From positions 1 to 20,976 of the forward strand of contig CAKPGM010000019.1 in the NCBI GenBank assembly GCA_934154805.1: a stretch of DNA of 20,976 bases. The letters are read 5' to 3'. A program made the position numbers and the translations under genes. Numbering within the stretch: position 1 is the first letter of the stretch; the number at the start of each line of letters is the position of its first letter. Of this stretch, positions 1 through 7,456 are shown one piece after another. Below the pieces are notes generated by a model. The model did no database searches and was not told the DNA's origin. It was given only the letters and a program-made list of their open reading frames with translations. The DNA comes from an uncultured Clostridia bacterium. GTDB taxonomy: Bacteria > Bacillota > Clostridia > TANB77 > CAG-508.

Positions 1-251
1 ACTTTAGTATATCGTTATTATAAAACATTTAGTTTTATAATTCAACCTTTTTATTTTTATTAAATATATAATTTAATAAAAACTAACTACCCTTATATAT
101 AGCATATCCGTAAGAAAAAATCAATACCGAAATATCAAAAAAATTCTAATATCAAAAATGATAAAAATGGTAGTTATTGGTTATTCCAGTACTTACATTT
201 ATTAAAAATTTTAATTAAATTATATATTCAATAAAAATTTATTTTCTATAA
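1..251. other. AT-rich intergenic DNA, no gene seen
   Basis: No open reading frame with a ribosome binding site is visible on either strand. The longest ATG-initiated frame I noticed (from the ATG near 160) is only 15 codons. The segment ends in a strong + strand terminator at 252-280, so it is probably the 3' untranslated tail of a gene to the left of the window, or a small RNA. Confidence 0.4.
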
Positions 252-280
252 CATAATACTCTTTAGTATTATGCTTTTTT
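252..280 (+). terminator. Rho-independent terminator of a transcript entering from the left
   Basis: A perfect 9-bp stem, CATAATACT (252-260) and AGTATTATG (265-273), has a CTTT loop and is followed by C and six T residues. No gene in the window ends before it, so it closes a + strand unit beginning outside the window. Confidence 0.75.
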
Positions 281-412
281 ATTTCAATTTTATTAATTAT
301 ATTATATTTTGGTATTTTTTTACATTTTTCAAAGTAATATTTTGTTTTAAAAGTATTAATTTTACTACATTTTATCATTTTTCGACATTTTAAATTATTT
401 TAATATTTTTTA

Positions 413-441
413 TTGACAAGATTTTTAAATTGGAATATATT
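413..441 (+). promoter_or_regulatory. Sigma-A promoter of the agrA-agrC operon
   Basis: TTGACA (413-418), a 17-base spacer, then TATATT (436-441), a near-consensus housekeeping promoter. It predicts a start near 448 and a leader of about 85 bases. The leader holds a short ATTGGT/ACCAAT inverted repeat (463-468 and 485-490) and the RBS GGGAG at 520-524. I could not find convincing LytTR-type direct repeats upstream of the promoter, so autoregulation by the response regulator is not shown. Confidence 0.7.
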
Positions 442-532
442 AGAAGTTGAGAATTGGAAAATATTGGTTATTAAGTAAACTTTTACCAATCAGTAATTTT
501 CTAGTTTTATAGAATATTAGGGAGATGACTAT

Positions 533-1252
533 ATGATTAAATTCGCTTTGTGTGATGATAATCCTCAGTTAGTTTCTAAATTACAAGAAATATTAGAAAA
601 AATATTCCTAAAACACAACTTTGATGCTAGTGTTGTTTTTTCCACTTGTAATGCCGACAACTTACTCAGTTTTCTTAATTCTAATGATGTTGATGTTTTA
701 TTTTTAGACATAGATTTAAATTATTCATTAAATGGGATTCAGTTAGCCAAAGAAATCAGAAAAAAGAACAAGTCAATTTATATTATCTTTGCAACTGGAC
801 ATTTTGAATATATTGTTTCTGCTTTCGAGTGTAAAACTTTTGATTTCTTACAAAAGCCGTTCTCTATGAACAAGCTTGAAAGTACTATTGTTCGTTTATA
901 TGACGACATCAACAATAATTCTGCCAATTTTATAAGACTAAGTAGTAAAAATACTTTAATTAATCAAAACTCTATTAATTATATTCAGAAGAACGGAATG
1001 AAAACCATCTTCAATGTGATTTCGGGCGAGATTAATACTTATGGCTCTTTCAACGCCATTTGTTCTTCTCTGCCCAGTAATTTTGTAAGATGTCACAAGT
1101 CTTTTATTGTTAATACTTCTAACATTAGTGAAATTGATTTTAGGAACAATATTATTTTTTTCAAAAATGTGCAAAGCGCTCATTGTTTTATTGGTCCTAA
1201 ATATAAAAATAGTTTTATGGAGGTTTTAAGTAACTATGAATTTTTTAAATAA
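533..1252 (+). CDS. agrA: LytTR-family response regulator (AgrA-like)
   Basis: A 239-residue two-domain response regulator. Residues 1-120 form a receiver domain with the acidic pocket D8/D9, a phospho-acceptor aspartate at D59 (in VLFLDIDL) and the conserved lysine at K108 (LQKPF). Residues of about 130-239 form a LytTR DNA-binding domain with the typical RCHKSFIVN stretch. In the AgrA family, phosphorylation by the sensor kinase activates transcription of the peptide-signal genes and other targets. The stop codon overlaps the start of the kinase gene by 17 bases, so the two are translationally coupled. GGGAG lies 8 bases before the ATG. The agrB and agrD genes on the opposite strand just downstream support the AgrA assignment; alone, the protein could be any LytTR regulator. 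Confidence 0.9.
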   Translation: MIKFALCDDNPQLVSKLQEILEKIFLKHNFDASVVFSTCNADNLLSFLNSNDVDVLFLDIDLNYSLNGIQLAKEIRKKNKSIYIIFATGHFEYIVSAFECKTFDFLQKPFSMNKLESTIVRLYDDINNNSANFIRLSSKNTLINQNSINYIQKNGMKTIFNVISGEINTYGSFNAICSSLPSNFVRCHKSFIVNTSNISEIDFRNNIIFFKNVQSAHCFIGPKYKNSFMEVLSNYEFFK

Positions 1253-2585
1253 TATTTGGTCGAGTATGACCACGGAAAACGAGATGTTGACTAAGATTAT
1301 CGGATTACCGTTTATTTTTGTTGAAGTCACTATCTCAATGCTTTTGTTTACTTCTATTTTGAGAATATCTGCTTCTAAAAAGCTGAAAACAATTTATGTT
1401 TTAATTACTTCTTTTATCGGAATAATTTGTTCTGCTTTCATTCCTAAACCTTACAGTAATATAATAACTTTAATTGCTATGCCTATAACTGTCATGCTTG
1501 TATTCAAGGTTAGCATTTTAAAAGCTTTATTTGCTGAGTTTTTACCTACGATTTGTATTGTTATTATAGAAATGCTTATAACTCGAATCTTTTTAATTCT
1601 TTTCCACTGTACTTACGAGATGTTAGCTTACGTTCCAATCTACAGAATGTCTGCTATCATATTAATATATTTACTATTGTTTGCTATTTATAAGATCATC
1701 AGCTATCATCACTTTAATATAACTTCCTTCGATAATATTTCTAAGAAAAACAAATTTATGCTTTTTGCAAACATCATTATAGCTTTGGTAGTTGTTTTTA
1801 TTCAGATTTATTTAATTATGTTTTATAATGATAAAGTGCCAACCTTTGTTATTTTAACAAATATAATCTCTCTTGTTGCATATTTTACAATTAGTATTTA
1901 TAGTCTTGTAAAAACAATGAAATTAGAAAAGACAACAGCAGATTTAGAACAAGAAAAATTATATAATAAAACTTTGCAAATTTTGCATGATAATGTTAGA
2001 GCCTTTAAGCATGATTTTTCTAACATAATTGCTGGTATTGGTGGCTATATTGCTACAAAAGATATGGACGGATTAGAAAAATATTATAAACAATTATTGC
2101 AAGATTGTAATCAAGTAAATAATCTTAGCTCTCTAAGTCCTGATTCTATTAATAATCCTGCAATTTATACTGTTCTTGCTAATAAATATTACAAAGCTGA
2201 TAGTCTTGGAATAAAAATCAATTTAGAAACTTTTGTAGATTTTAACAACTTGCATATGGGTATTTATGAATTTACTAGAGTACTTGGAATTTTAATGGAT
2301 AATGCAATAGAAGCTGCTTCTGAATGTGATAAAAAGATTATTAATGTAATTATTAGAAATGATGTTCAGTGTAATCGCCAATTATTAATTATAGAAAATA
2401 CATACAACAATAAGGATGTTGACATAGATAGACTTCCTGAAAAAGGTTATTCTACAAAACCTAATAATACTGGTCTTGGATTATGGGAAGTAAATAAAAT
2501 AATAAAAAGACATAAAAATTTAGCTTGCTTTACTTCTAAAACACCAGAATTTTTTAAACAACAATTTGAAATATATAATGAATAA
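1236..2585 (+). CDS. agrC: Membrane sensor histidine kinase, HPK10/GHKL type (AgrC-like)
   Basis: A 449-residue kinase with an N-terminal hydrophobic half (about residues 20-225, roughly six membrane segments) that would bind an extracellular peptide, then a cytoplasmic kinase. The H-box is RAFKHDFSNI with phospho-acceptor H259, typical of AgrC/ComD kinases. The N-box LMDNAIEA is at 353-360 and the glycine-rich ATP-lid motif NTGLGLWEVN at 411-420. It starts inside the end of the regulator gene; the RBS GGAGG (1219-1223) lies 12 bases upstream. It should autophosphorylate on binding the cyclic peptide from the AgrD precursor encoded at 2644-2763 and pass phosphate to D59 of the partner regulator. 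A convergent terminator follows immediately. Family is certain; ligand pairing is inferred from position. Confidence 0.9.
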   Translation: MNFLNNIWSSMTTENEMLTKIIGLPFIFVEVTISMLLFTSILRISASKKLKTIYVLITSFIGIICSAFIPKPYSNIITLIAMPITVMLVFKVSILKALFAEFLPTICIVIIEMLITRIFLILFHCTYEMLAYVPIYRMSAIILIYLLLFAIYKIISYHHFNITSFDNISKKNKFMLFANIIIALVVVFIQIYLIMFYNDKVPTFVILTNIISLVAYFTISIYSLVKTMKLEKTTADLEQEKLYNKTLQILHDNVRAFKHDFSNIIAGIGGYIATKDMDGLEKYYKQLLQDCNQVNNLSSLSPDSINNPAIYTVLANKYYKADSLGIKINLETFVDFNNLHMGIYEFTRVLGILMDNAIEAASECDKKIINVIIRNDVQCNRQLLIIENTYNNKDVDIDRLPEKGYSTKPNNTGLGLWEVNKIIKRHKNLACFTSKTPEFFKQQFEIYNE

Positions 2586-2589
2586 AATT

Positions 2590-2616
2590 AATCCCAAAAG
2601 TTTTACTTTTGGGATT
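2590..2616. terminator. Terminator between the convergent agrAC and agrBD units
   Basis: An 11-bp perfect stem, AATCCCAAAAG (2590-2600) and CTTTTGGGATT (2606-2616), with a 5-base loop. It starts 5 bases after the kinase stop codon and lies 28 bases beyond the agrD stop on the other strand. The T-runs on both sides are short, so it could act in both directions, though not as a textbook terminator. Confidence 0.7.
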
Positions 2617-2643
2617 TGTCGAATTTAGCTTTTTTATTATCTC

Positions 2644-2763
2644 TTAGTCTTTTTTTATTAATGAAGCAGGCATTTTTGGTTGATGTAAAGCCCCTATAAA
2701 CCAACAAGCTGTGTTAGTAGATTTTGCATATTTTTCTGCGATTTTTGCGATAAATTTTAACAT
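2644..2763 (-). CDS. agrD: AgrD-like autoinducing peptide precursor, 39 aa
   Basis: A short gene of 39 codons with a strong RBS (AGGGAGGA complement at 2771-2778) 7 bases before the ATG. It has the three-part architecture of AgrD cyclic-lactone autoinducer precursors: an amphipathic N-terminal helix (MLKFIAKIAEKYAKST), a central segment with one cysteine (NTACWFIGAL, Cys20) and a charged, proline-containing tail (HQPKMPASLIKKD) as recognition region. AgrB would cut after the ring segment and link the new carboxyl end to the Cys20 thiol. The ring probably starts at Cys20 and may span CWFIG or a residue or two more; the end cannot be fixed from sequence. It lies 73 bases downstream of agrB on the same strand. 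Too short for ordinary gene callers, but the family match is strong. Confidence 0.9.
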   Translation of the reverse strand: MLKFIAKIAEKYAKSTNTACWFIGALHQPKMPASLIKKD

Positions 2764-2800
2764 AATTTTTTCCTCCCTTTATTTTTACGTTTTATAACAT

Positions 2801-2819
2801 AACATTACCGGTAAATGTT
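2801..2819. repeat. Palindrome in the agrB-agrD spacer
   Basis: A perfect TTACCGGTAA palindrome (2805-2814) sits in a longer imperfect inverted repeat, AACA and TGTT with one extra A, spanning 2801-2819. In the mRNA it would fold as a small hairpin between agrB and agrD. It could be a processing or stability element or a regulator site; nothing visible decides. Confidence 0.4.
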
Positions 2820-2836
2820 TATATTAACTATATAAT

Positions 2837-3448
2837 TTATTGTTCTGCATATGCTTGATAACCATACTCATTTCTGGTTATTTTATATGCAAGTTTTGAT
2901 ATGCAAATTGTTTCAATTAGTACATTAAATATTAGTATATTTGATAGTGTGGAATCTTTTATTATTAGTGCAACTACTAGTGTTGCAGTTGCAAATATAT
3001 ATGATAAAATCTTTTTTGTTTTTCTTTCTTTTTTTCTTAAAATTGGTAAATTAATTGTGTCTGCTGGTGCATAAAAGTATATCATTATGATTGAAAGTAT
3101 TAATATGATTATTGATAATAAGTATTTTATTTCTGGTGAAAAAACTATAAATTTACTAATTAGGACATTGCCAAAATATACAATAAATGTTCCTATTAGA
3201 CATCCTATATTTGTTTTTAAGTGAAAGCCTCCGGCTACGGTTTTGTATGGAAGCATTGTTGCATAGGCAAATATTACAAGCCAACCTATTTTTAATATTA
3301 TTGCTACTAGAAATAATATTATCATTTTTGGTATTTCTCCGACGATTAATTCTAGTCCATAAAATATTACCTCTGCTCTTTCATCATCGATCTCTGGAGA
3401 TTCTTTTCTAATTTTCTTCAGTAGGTTTTCGCAAATTTTATCTATCAT
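2837..3448 (-). CDS. agrB: AgrB-family membrane cysteine endopeptidase
   Basis: A 203-residue polytopic membrane protein of the accessory gene regulator B family. AgrB is an integral membrane cysteine protease that cleaves the C-terminal tail of AgrD and forms the thiolactone of the autoinducing peptide. The catalytic pair is visible as H76 and C83 in GGFHLKTNIGC, with the same seven-residue spacing as in other AgrB proteins. A soluble N-terminal helix (1-35) precedes several hydrophobic segments. The start is supported by the complement of an AGAGGGAAG box about 6-9 bases before the ATG. The agrD gene follows 73 bases downstream. The pair is transcribed against agrA-agrC, unlike the single agrBDCA operon of staphylococci. 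I found no convincing sigma-A promoter in the 170 bases upstream; the leader carries a GCTCTT/AAGAGC inverted repeat near 3521-3547. Confidence 0.93.
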   Translation of the reverse strand: MIDKICENLLKKIRKESPEIDDERAEVIFYGLELIVGEIPKMIILFLVAIILKIGWLVIFAYATMLPYKTVAGGFHLKTNIGCLIGTFIVYFGNVLISKFIVFSPEIKYLLSIIILILSIIMIYFYAPADTINLPILRKKERKTKKILSYIFATATLVVALIIKDSTLSNILIFNVLIETICISKLAYKITRNEYGYQAYAEQ

Positions 3449-3601
3449 TTTGCTTCCCTCTCTTTCCTTGATCTAATAATACAACATTTTTCGACTTCAG
3501 TTTCATTTTGGTTATAAAAGGCTCTTTTATTTATATAAAACAAGAGCTCTTTCATTTTCGTATAATTTTTTAGCACTTTCATAAACTCTTTAACAAAAAA
3601 A

Positions 3602-3620
3602 TAAGGCAATTAGTTGCCCT
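3602..3620 (-). terminator. Terminator of the methyltransferase-pseudouridine synthase operon
   Basis: On the minus strand the stem AGGGCAA/TTGCCTT (with G-U pairing) and a CTAA loop run straight into ATTTTTTTG. It overlaps the TAG stop codon of the pseudouridine synthase gene. Confidence 0.75.
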
Positions 3621-4335
3621 ATTTTATTCCCTCTAATATTTTCCAAGCTTTTTCCTTTTCCGGTATTGACGTAAATGTCATTTCTTCTTTTGATATAACA
3701 TTTTGTATTGTTAACTCATATGCCCATAAGTAAAGCTGTCTTGCGCTTCCCCTTCCATTGTATTTTGCATCTCCATATATGCTGTGATCTCTGCTAGATA
3801 GTTGTACTCTTATTTGATGGTGTCTGCCTGTATGTAAATTTATTTTTAATAATGATAGATTTTGTTCTTTGTCATATTTTAAAACTTCATAATCCAGCTC
3901 CGCATATTTTGAATTCTTTGTTCCTTCCTCTACTACTCTGCTTTTATTTAGTCTTTCATTCTTTAGAAGATAGTCTTTTAAAGTTCCTTTTTTCTCTTCG
4001 AATTTACCATTGACTATTACCAAGTATTTCTTTTTAAATACTTTTTCTCTGACCTGTTCACTTAATCTAGCTGCCGCTTTCGAAGTTTTTGCAAATACCA
4101 TAACTCCTCCTACAGGTCTGTCTAGTCTGTGAACTAATCCTAAATACACATTGCCAGGTTTATTATATTTTTCCTTTAAATATGCTTTTATAATTGTAAG
4201 CATATCAAGATCGCCTGTTTTATCTCCTTGTGAAGGGATATTAGCAGGCTTTTCTACTACTATTATGTGATTATCTTCATATATAACTTTTAAATTTATT
4301 TCATTTTCTTCTATTTTTACTTTATATTCTTGCAT
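3619..4335 (-). CDS. RluA-family RNA pseudouridine synthase
   Basis: A 238-residue RluA-type synthase, which isomerises uridine to pseudouridine in rRNA or tRNA. The catalytic motif HRLDRPVGGVMVFAKT is present with the nucleophilic aspartate at D72. The later RHHQIRVQL motif, also a family hallmark, is at about residues 170-178. It lacks an N-terminal S4 domain, so it resembles the short RluA/RluC-like group rather than RluD; the target site cannot be predicted. The upstream methyltransferase ends 9 bases before its ATG, so the two probably form a small RNA-modification operon. Its end is fused with the transcription terminator. Confidence 0.88.
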   Translation of the reverse strand: MQEYKVKIEENEINLKVIYEDNHIIVVEKPANIPSQGDKTGDLDMLTIIKAYLKEKYNKPGNVYLGLVHRLDRPVGGVMVFAKTSKAAARLSEQVREKVFKKKYLVIVNGKFEEKKGTLKDYLLKNERLNKSRVVEEGTKNSKYAELDYEVLKYDKEQNLSLLKINLHTGRHHQIRVQLSSRDHSIYGDAKYNGRGSARQLYLWAYELTIQNVISKEEMTFTSIPEKEKAWKILEGIK

Positions 4336-4344
4336 CTTTTTTTC

Positions 4345-5223
4345 CTATATATTATTTTTGGTCCATTTTGCATAAATTCCACATGGCAATATTAATTTTG
4401 AATTTGTCATTGGAAGTCCTATTTCTCCATTTTCAAACTCGCCTTTTTTGTTTATATTTATTCTTAACAAATTTTCTAATACTGTACTTGAAATTCCTGT
4501 TGTGTATGAATTTATTAAGAAAAATACTGGGTTATCTGATAATACTTGTGTGCATAGTTTTATAAGTTCTGGTAAGTTTTCTTCGAACTTCCAAACTTCT
4601 CCATTTGCTCCTCTACCATATGATGGTGGATCCATTATTATTGCGTCGTATTTGTTGCCTCTTCTTATTTCTCTGTTTACAAATTTTATAACATCATCAA
4701 CAATATATCTTACTGGCTTGTCCTTTAGTCCAGATGACTCCACATTTTCTTTCGCCCATGATACCATTCCCTTTGAACTATCAACGTGGCAAACTGATGC
4801 TCCTGCAGATAGACAAGCAACTGTTGCCCCTCCTGTATAAGCAAATAGATTTAATACTTTTACTTCTCTATGTTCATTCCTCGAAACATTTGAAATTGCC
4901 TTCATCATCCAGTCCCAGTTTACTGCTTGCTCTGGGAATATTCCTGTATGTTTAAAGCCCATTGGTTTTATATTGAAGGTTAAATTTTTATATTTTATTT
5001 GCCAACTTGATGGAAGCTTTTTGCTGTACTCCCAATGTCCTCCACCAGTACTACTTCTTTCATATGTAGCATTTGTCATTTTCCACTTTGTTGGAAATTG
5101 TTTATCTTTCCATATTATTTGTGGATCTGGTCTTACTAAAATTATATCTTTCCATCTTTCTAGTTTTTCGCCATTTGCCATATCTAGTATTTCGTAATCG
5201 TTCCAATTATTTGCTAGTTTCAT
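4345..5223 (-). CDS. Class I SAM-dependent methyltransferase, RlmI/K-like
   Basis: A 292-residue Rossmann-fold methyltransferase of the COG1092 (RlmI/RlmK-like) type. The SAM-binding motif I is VLNLFAYTGGATVACLSAGA (about residues 122-141) with the acidic motif II residue in HVDSSKGMV. The catalytic-site motif MDPPSYGRG is at about 197-205, after the VDDVIKFV segment. Family members methylate large-subunit rRNA (RlmI makes m5C1962), but this version lacks the N-terminal PUA domain, so the substrate is only inferred. The RBS AGGAGA lies 8-9 bases before the ATG. It sits between a small membrane-protein gene (18 bases upstream) and a pseudouridine synthase gene (9 bases downstream). Confidence 0.85.
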   Translation of the reverse strand: MKLANNWNDYEILDMANGEKLERWKDIILVRPDPQIIWKDKQFPTKWKMTNATYERSSTGGGHWEYSKKLPSSWQIKYKNLTFNIKPMGFKHTGIFPEQAVNWDWMMKAISNVSRNEHREVKVLNLFAYTGGATVACLSAGASVCHVDSSKGMVSWAKENVESSGLKDKPVRYIVDDVIKFVNREIRRGNKYDAIIMDPPSYGRGANGEVWKFEENLPELIKLCTQVLSDNPVFFLINSYTTGISSTVLENLLRININKKGEFENGEIGLPMTNSKLILPCGIYAKWTKNNI

Positions 5224-5241
5224 TATTATTTCTCCTATATT

Positions 5242-5439
5242 TTAACTTAGTAGTTGCAATGTAACCATAAAATTATGTACTAGTACATAATCCAACACTA
5301 TTAGTATACCACAAATTATTGATATTGTCGCTAGTAATTTGTGTTTTTTGATTAATTTTACAAATCTCCCTTCTTTTTCTTTGCTTGCTTGTCCTCCTAG
5401 ATAATTAACTCCTAAAATTATATCTTTAGAATACTCCAT
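5242..5439 (-). CDS. Small single-pass membrane protein, unknown function
   Basis: A 65-residue protein that I do not recognise. It has a polar N-terminal part (1-32, with KEKEGRFVKLIKKHK) and one hydrophobic segment (about 33-53, LLATISIICGILIVLDYVLV) followed by a short tail, so it is probably a membrane protein with the basic N-terminus inside. A very strong RBS (GGAGGGAG) lies just before the ATG and a TATAAT box is present upstream near 5471-5476, without a clear -35. It is the first gene of the three-gene operon ending at 3619; a role beside the RNA modification enzymes is not obvious. Confidence 0.65.
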   Translation of the reverse strand: MEYSKDIILGVNYLGGQASKEKEGRFVKLIKKHKLLATISIICGILIVLDYVLVHNFMVTLQLLS

Positions 5440-5511
5440 AAAATCTCCCTCCTATTTTATTGATACTAAATTATATTCTAGTTCGAAGATTTTATGAGTA
5501 CTTTCGTATTT

Positions 5512-5546
5512 CAAAAAAACAGGTAAATTTTCTTTTTACCTGTTTT
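5512..5546 (-). terminator. uvrC terminator
   Basis: A 9-bp stem, ACAGGTAAA (5519-5527) and TTTACCTGT (5535-5543), is flanked by A-runs and T-runs. On the minus strand it directly follows the uvrC stop and ends in TTTTTTT. It separates uvrC from the 5439-3619 operon. Confidence 0.85.
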
Positions 5547-7400
5547 TTATAGTTCTTCTTTTATTTTTCGAGCTAATTCCAAGCCAATTCCTTTAACTTT
5601 TGCAATTTCTTCAACTTGTGCTTCTTTTATTTTTTGTACACTTCCAAACTTCTTTAAGAGCTCTACTTTTTTCACAGTTCCAATTCCAGAAATATTATCC
5701 AATGCCGATTTTGTTAGTTCTTCTTCTCTTAATTTTTTGTGATACCCTATTGCTGTATCATGCACTGCGTCTTGGAACATTGTTATTGTATTTAATAGTT
5801 CTTGTGAGATTTGTATTTTTTCTCTTTTATCATTCATCAATGCTCTTGTTTGATGCTTATCATTTTTTACCATTCCAAAGACTAAAATATTTAATCTGTC
5901 TCTTTCTGTTAATTCTATATTTTCTTCTTTTGCAGTTTCTTCTATTTCTTTGTTTACATCTTTAATTGCTTGTTGTGTTGCTCTTATTTGTGTGATTCCT
6001 CCATCTGCAAATATTACATCCGGTAATTCTCCAAATCCACTATTGTTACCGTTATTTAATATTCTTACAGAATGTCTTAATCTTCTTGTCACAACTTCTT
6101 TCATGCACTTAGGATCATCTTGGCTGTATACTTCTTTTATTCTAAAACGTCTTGATAAATTTTTCTTGATAATGCCATCTTGCATAACACACATTCCTGC
6201 AACCATATTTGTACCTGACAAGTTTGATATATCATAACATTCTATTTTTCTTGGCAATTTTTCCATTCCTAATACTTGTTTTAGCTCTATCAAAATATTG
6301 CTCTTTTCGTTTTCCTTATTCTTCAATGTTATAAGAGCATTGTTCTCTGCCATCTCTACGAATTTTAATTTTTCACCTTTTTGCGGAGTCTTTATTTCTA
6401 CTTTTCTTCCTGCAACTTCTGTTAGCCACATTTCTATCGCATTTTTCTCTTCTATGTTGTTTTTTATCATTATTTTATTTGGCAAAATTTGCTTTCCTAC
6501 ATAATATTGTTTTATAAAACTTGATATTATTTCTCCATCTTCTTCGTCATCTAATCCTTTAAAAATAAAATGCTCTCTTCCAACCATTTTACTGTTTCTG
6601 ATATAAAATATTTCTATACATACATCTTCATATCTTCTTGCTAGACCTATTACATCAATATCATTTTCTGAAATATTAGAAACTTTTTGCTTTTGCGAAA
6701 TTCTTTCTATTGCATAAATTTTATCTCTTATTTCTTGTGCTTTTTCATATTCCATTTTTTGAGAAGCCTCTTGCATTTCTTTCTGCAACTCTTTTTGAAG
6801 TTCTGTGGTTTTTCCTTCTAATATTGATATTATCTCATTTATCTGTTTTCTATATTCTTCTTTTGAAACATATCCCATACAAGGCGCCATACATTTTTTT
6901 ATGTGATAATTTAGACACGCTCTGTCTTTGTATTTAAAACTTTTGCACTGTCTAATTTTATATTTTGACTTTATAAATTCTATCATTTCTTTTGCACTAC
7001 CTGCATTAGCATATGGTCCAAAATATTTTGCTCCATCATTTAATATCCTTCTTGTTATATAAATGTCTGGATAATCTGATTTTACATTTATTTTTATATA
7101 TGGATATGTTTTGTCATCTTTTAGAAGCACGTTAAATTTAGGCATATTCTTTTTTATTAGATTACACTCTAATATTAAAGCTTCTGCCTCATTATCACAA
7201 ACTATATATTCAAAATGGTCCACTAATGCAACCATATTTTGAATTCTTTTTGTTTTTTTGTTCTTTCTAAAATATTGCCTTACTCTGTTTCTTAATACAA
7301 CTGCTTTTCCGACATATATGATTTTATCATTCTTGTCGTGCATAATATATACTCCAGGTTTATTTGGCAATTTCTTTAATTCTGCTTCTATATCAAACAT
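5547..7400 (-). CDS. uvrC: UvrABC excinuclease subunit C
   Basis: UvrC makes both incisions during nucleotide excision repair with UvrA and UvrB. From the chosen ATG the protein is 617 residues. Domains in order are an N-terminal GIY-YIG nuclease (KPGVYIMHD and IIYVGKA, residues 12-90, 3' incision), a four-cysteine cluster (RQC, RAC, KKCMAPC) typical of UvrC [4Fe-4S] proteins, a UVR domain for UvrB contact (about 190-230), an RNase H-like domain (CYDISNLSGT, FADGG; 5' incision) and C-terminal helix-hairpin-helix motifs (NISGIGTVKK, KVKGIGLELA). I place the start at 7400 rather than the in-frame codon at 7451, because GAAAGGAA lies just upstream of 7400 and the longer start lies in the upstream terminator. 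It is transcribed alone. Confidence 0.96.
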   Translation of the reverse strand: MFDIEAELKKLPNKPGVYIMHDKNDKIIYVGKAVVLRNRVRQYFRKNKKTKRIQNMVALVDHFEYIVCDNEAEALILECNLIKKNMPKFNVLLKDDKTYPYIKINVKSDYPDIYITRRILNDGAKYFGPYANAGSAKEMIEFIKSKYKIRQCKSFKYKDRACLNYHIKKCMAPCMGYVSKEEYRKQINEIISILEGKTTELQKELQKEMQEASQKMEYEKAQEIRDKIYAIERISQKQKVSNISENDIDVIGLARRYEDVCIEIFYIRNSKMVGREHFIFKGLDDEEDGEIISSFIKQYYVGKQILPNKIMIKNNIEEKNAIEMWLTEVAGRKVEIKTPQKGEKLKFVEMAENNALITLKNKENEKSNILIELKQVLGMEKLPRKIECYDISNLSGTNMVAGMCVMQDGIIKKNLSRRFRIKEVYSQDDPKCMKEVVTRRLRHSVRILNNGNNSGFGELPDVIFADGGITQIRATQQAIKDVNKEIEETAKEENIELTERDRLNILVFGMVKNDKHQTRALMNDKREKIQISQELLNTITMFQDAVHDTAIGYHKKLREEELTKSALDNISGIGTVKKVELLKKFGSVQKIKEAQVEEIAKVKGIGLELARKIKEEL

Positions 7401-7421
7401 TTTTATTTCCTTTCGTACTTT

Positions 7422-7451
7422 ATTATACCAAAAAAAGAGCCCTTTTTTCAA
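7422..7451 (-). promoter_or_regulatory. uvrC promoter embedded in the upstream terminator
   Basis: On the minus strand TTGAAA (7446-7451) is followed by an 18-base spacer and TATAAT (7422-7427), 21 bases before the uvrC ATG. The -35 box occupies the loop and stem edge of the terminator of the preceding gene and shares bases with that gene's stop codon. A promoter is required here because the terminator would stop read-through. Confidence 0.7.
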
Positions 7452-7456
7452 GGGCT
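7430..7456 (-). terminator. Terminator of the variable-protein gene pair
   Basis: On the minus strand the stem AGCCCTT/AAGGGCT (7450-7456 and 7438-7444) has a 5-base loop and is followed by CTC and a T7 run. The stem contains the last serine-proline codons and the loop contains part of the TGA stop of the gene at 7448. Confidence 0.8.

Noticed and set aside
443..470. Possible LytTR-type direct repeats (two GTT cores 21 bases apart) in the agrA leader
   Set aside because: Only the first copy resembles the consensus, and both lie downstream of the -10 box, a poor place for activation.
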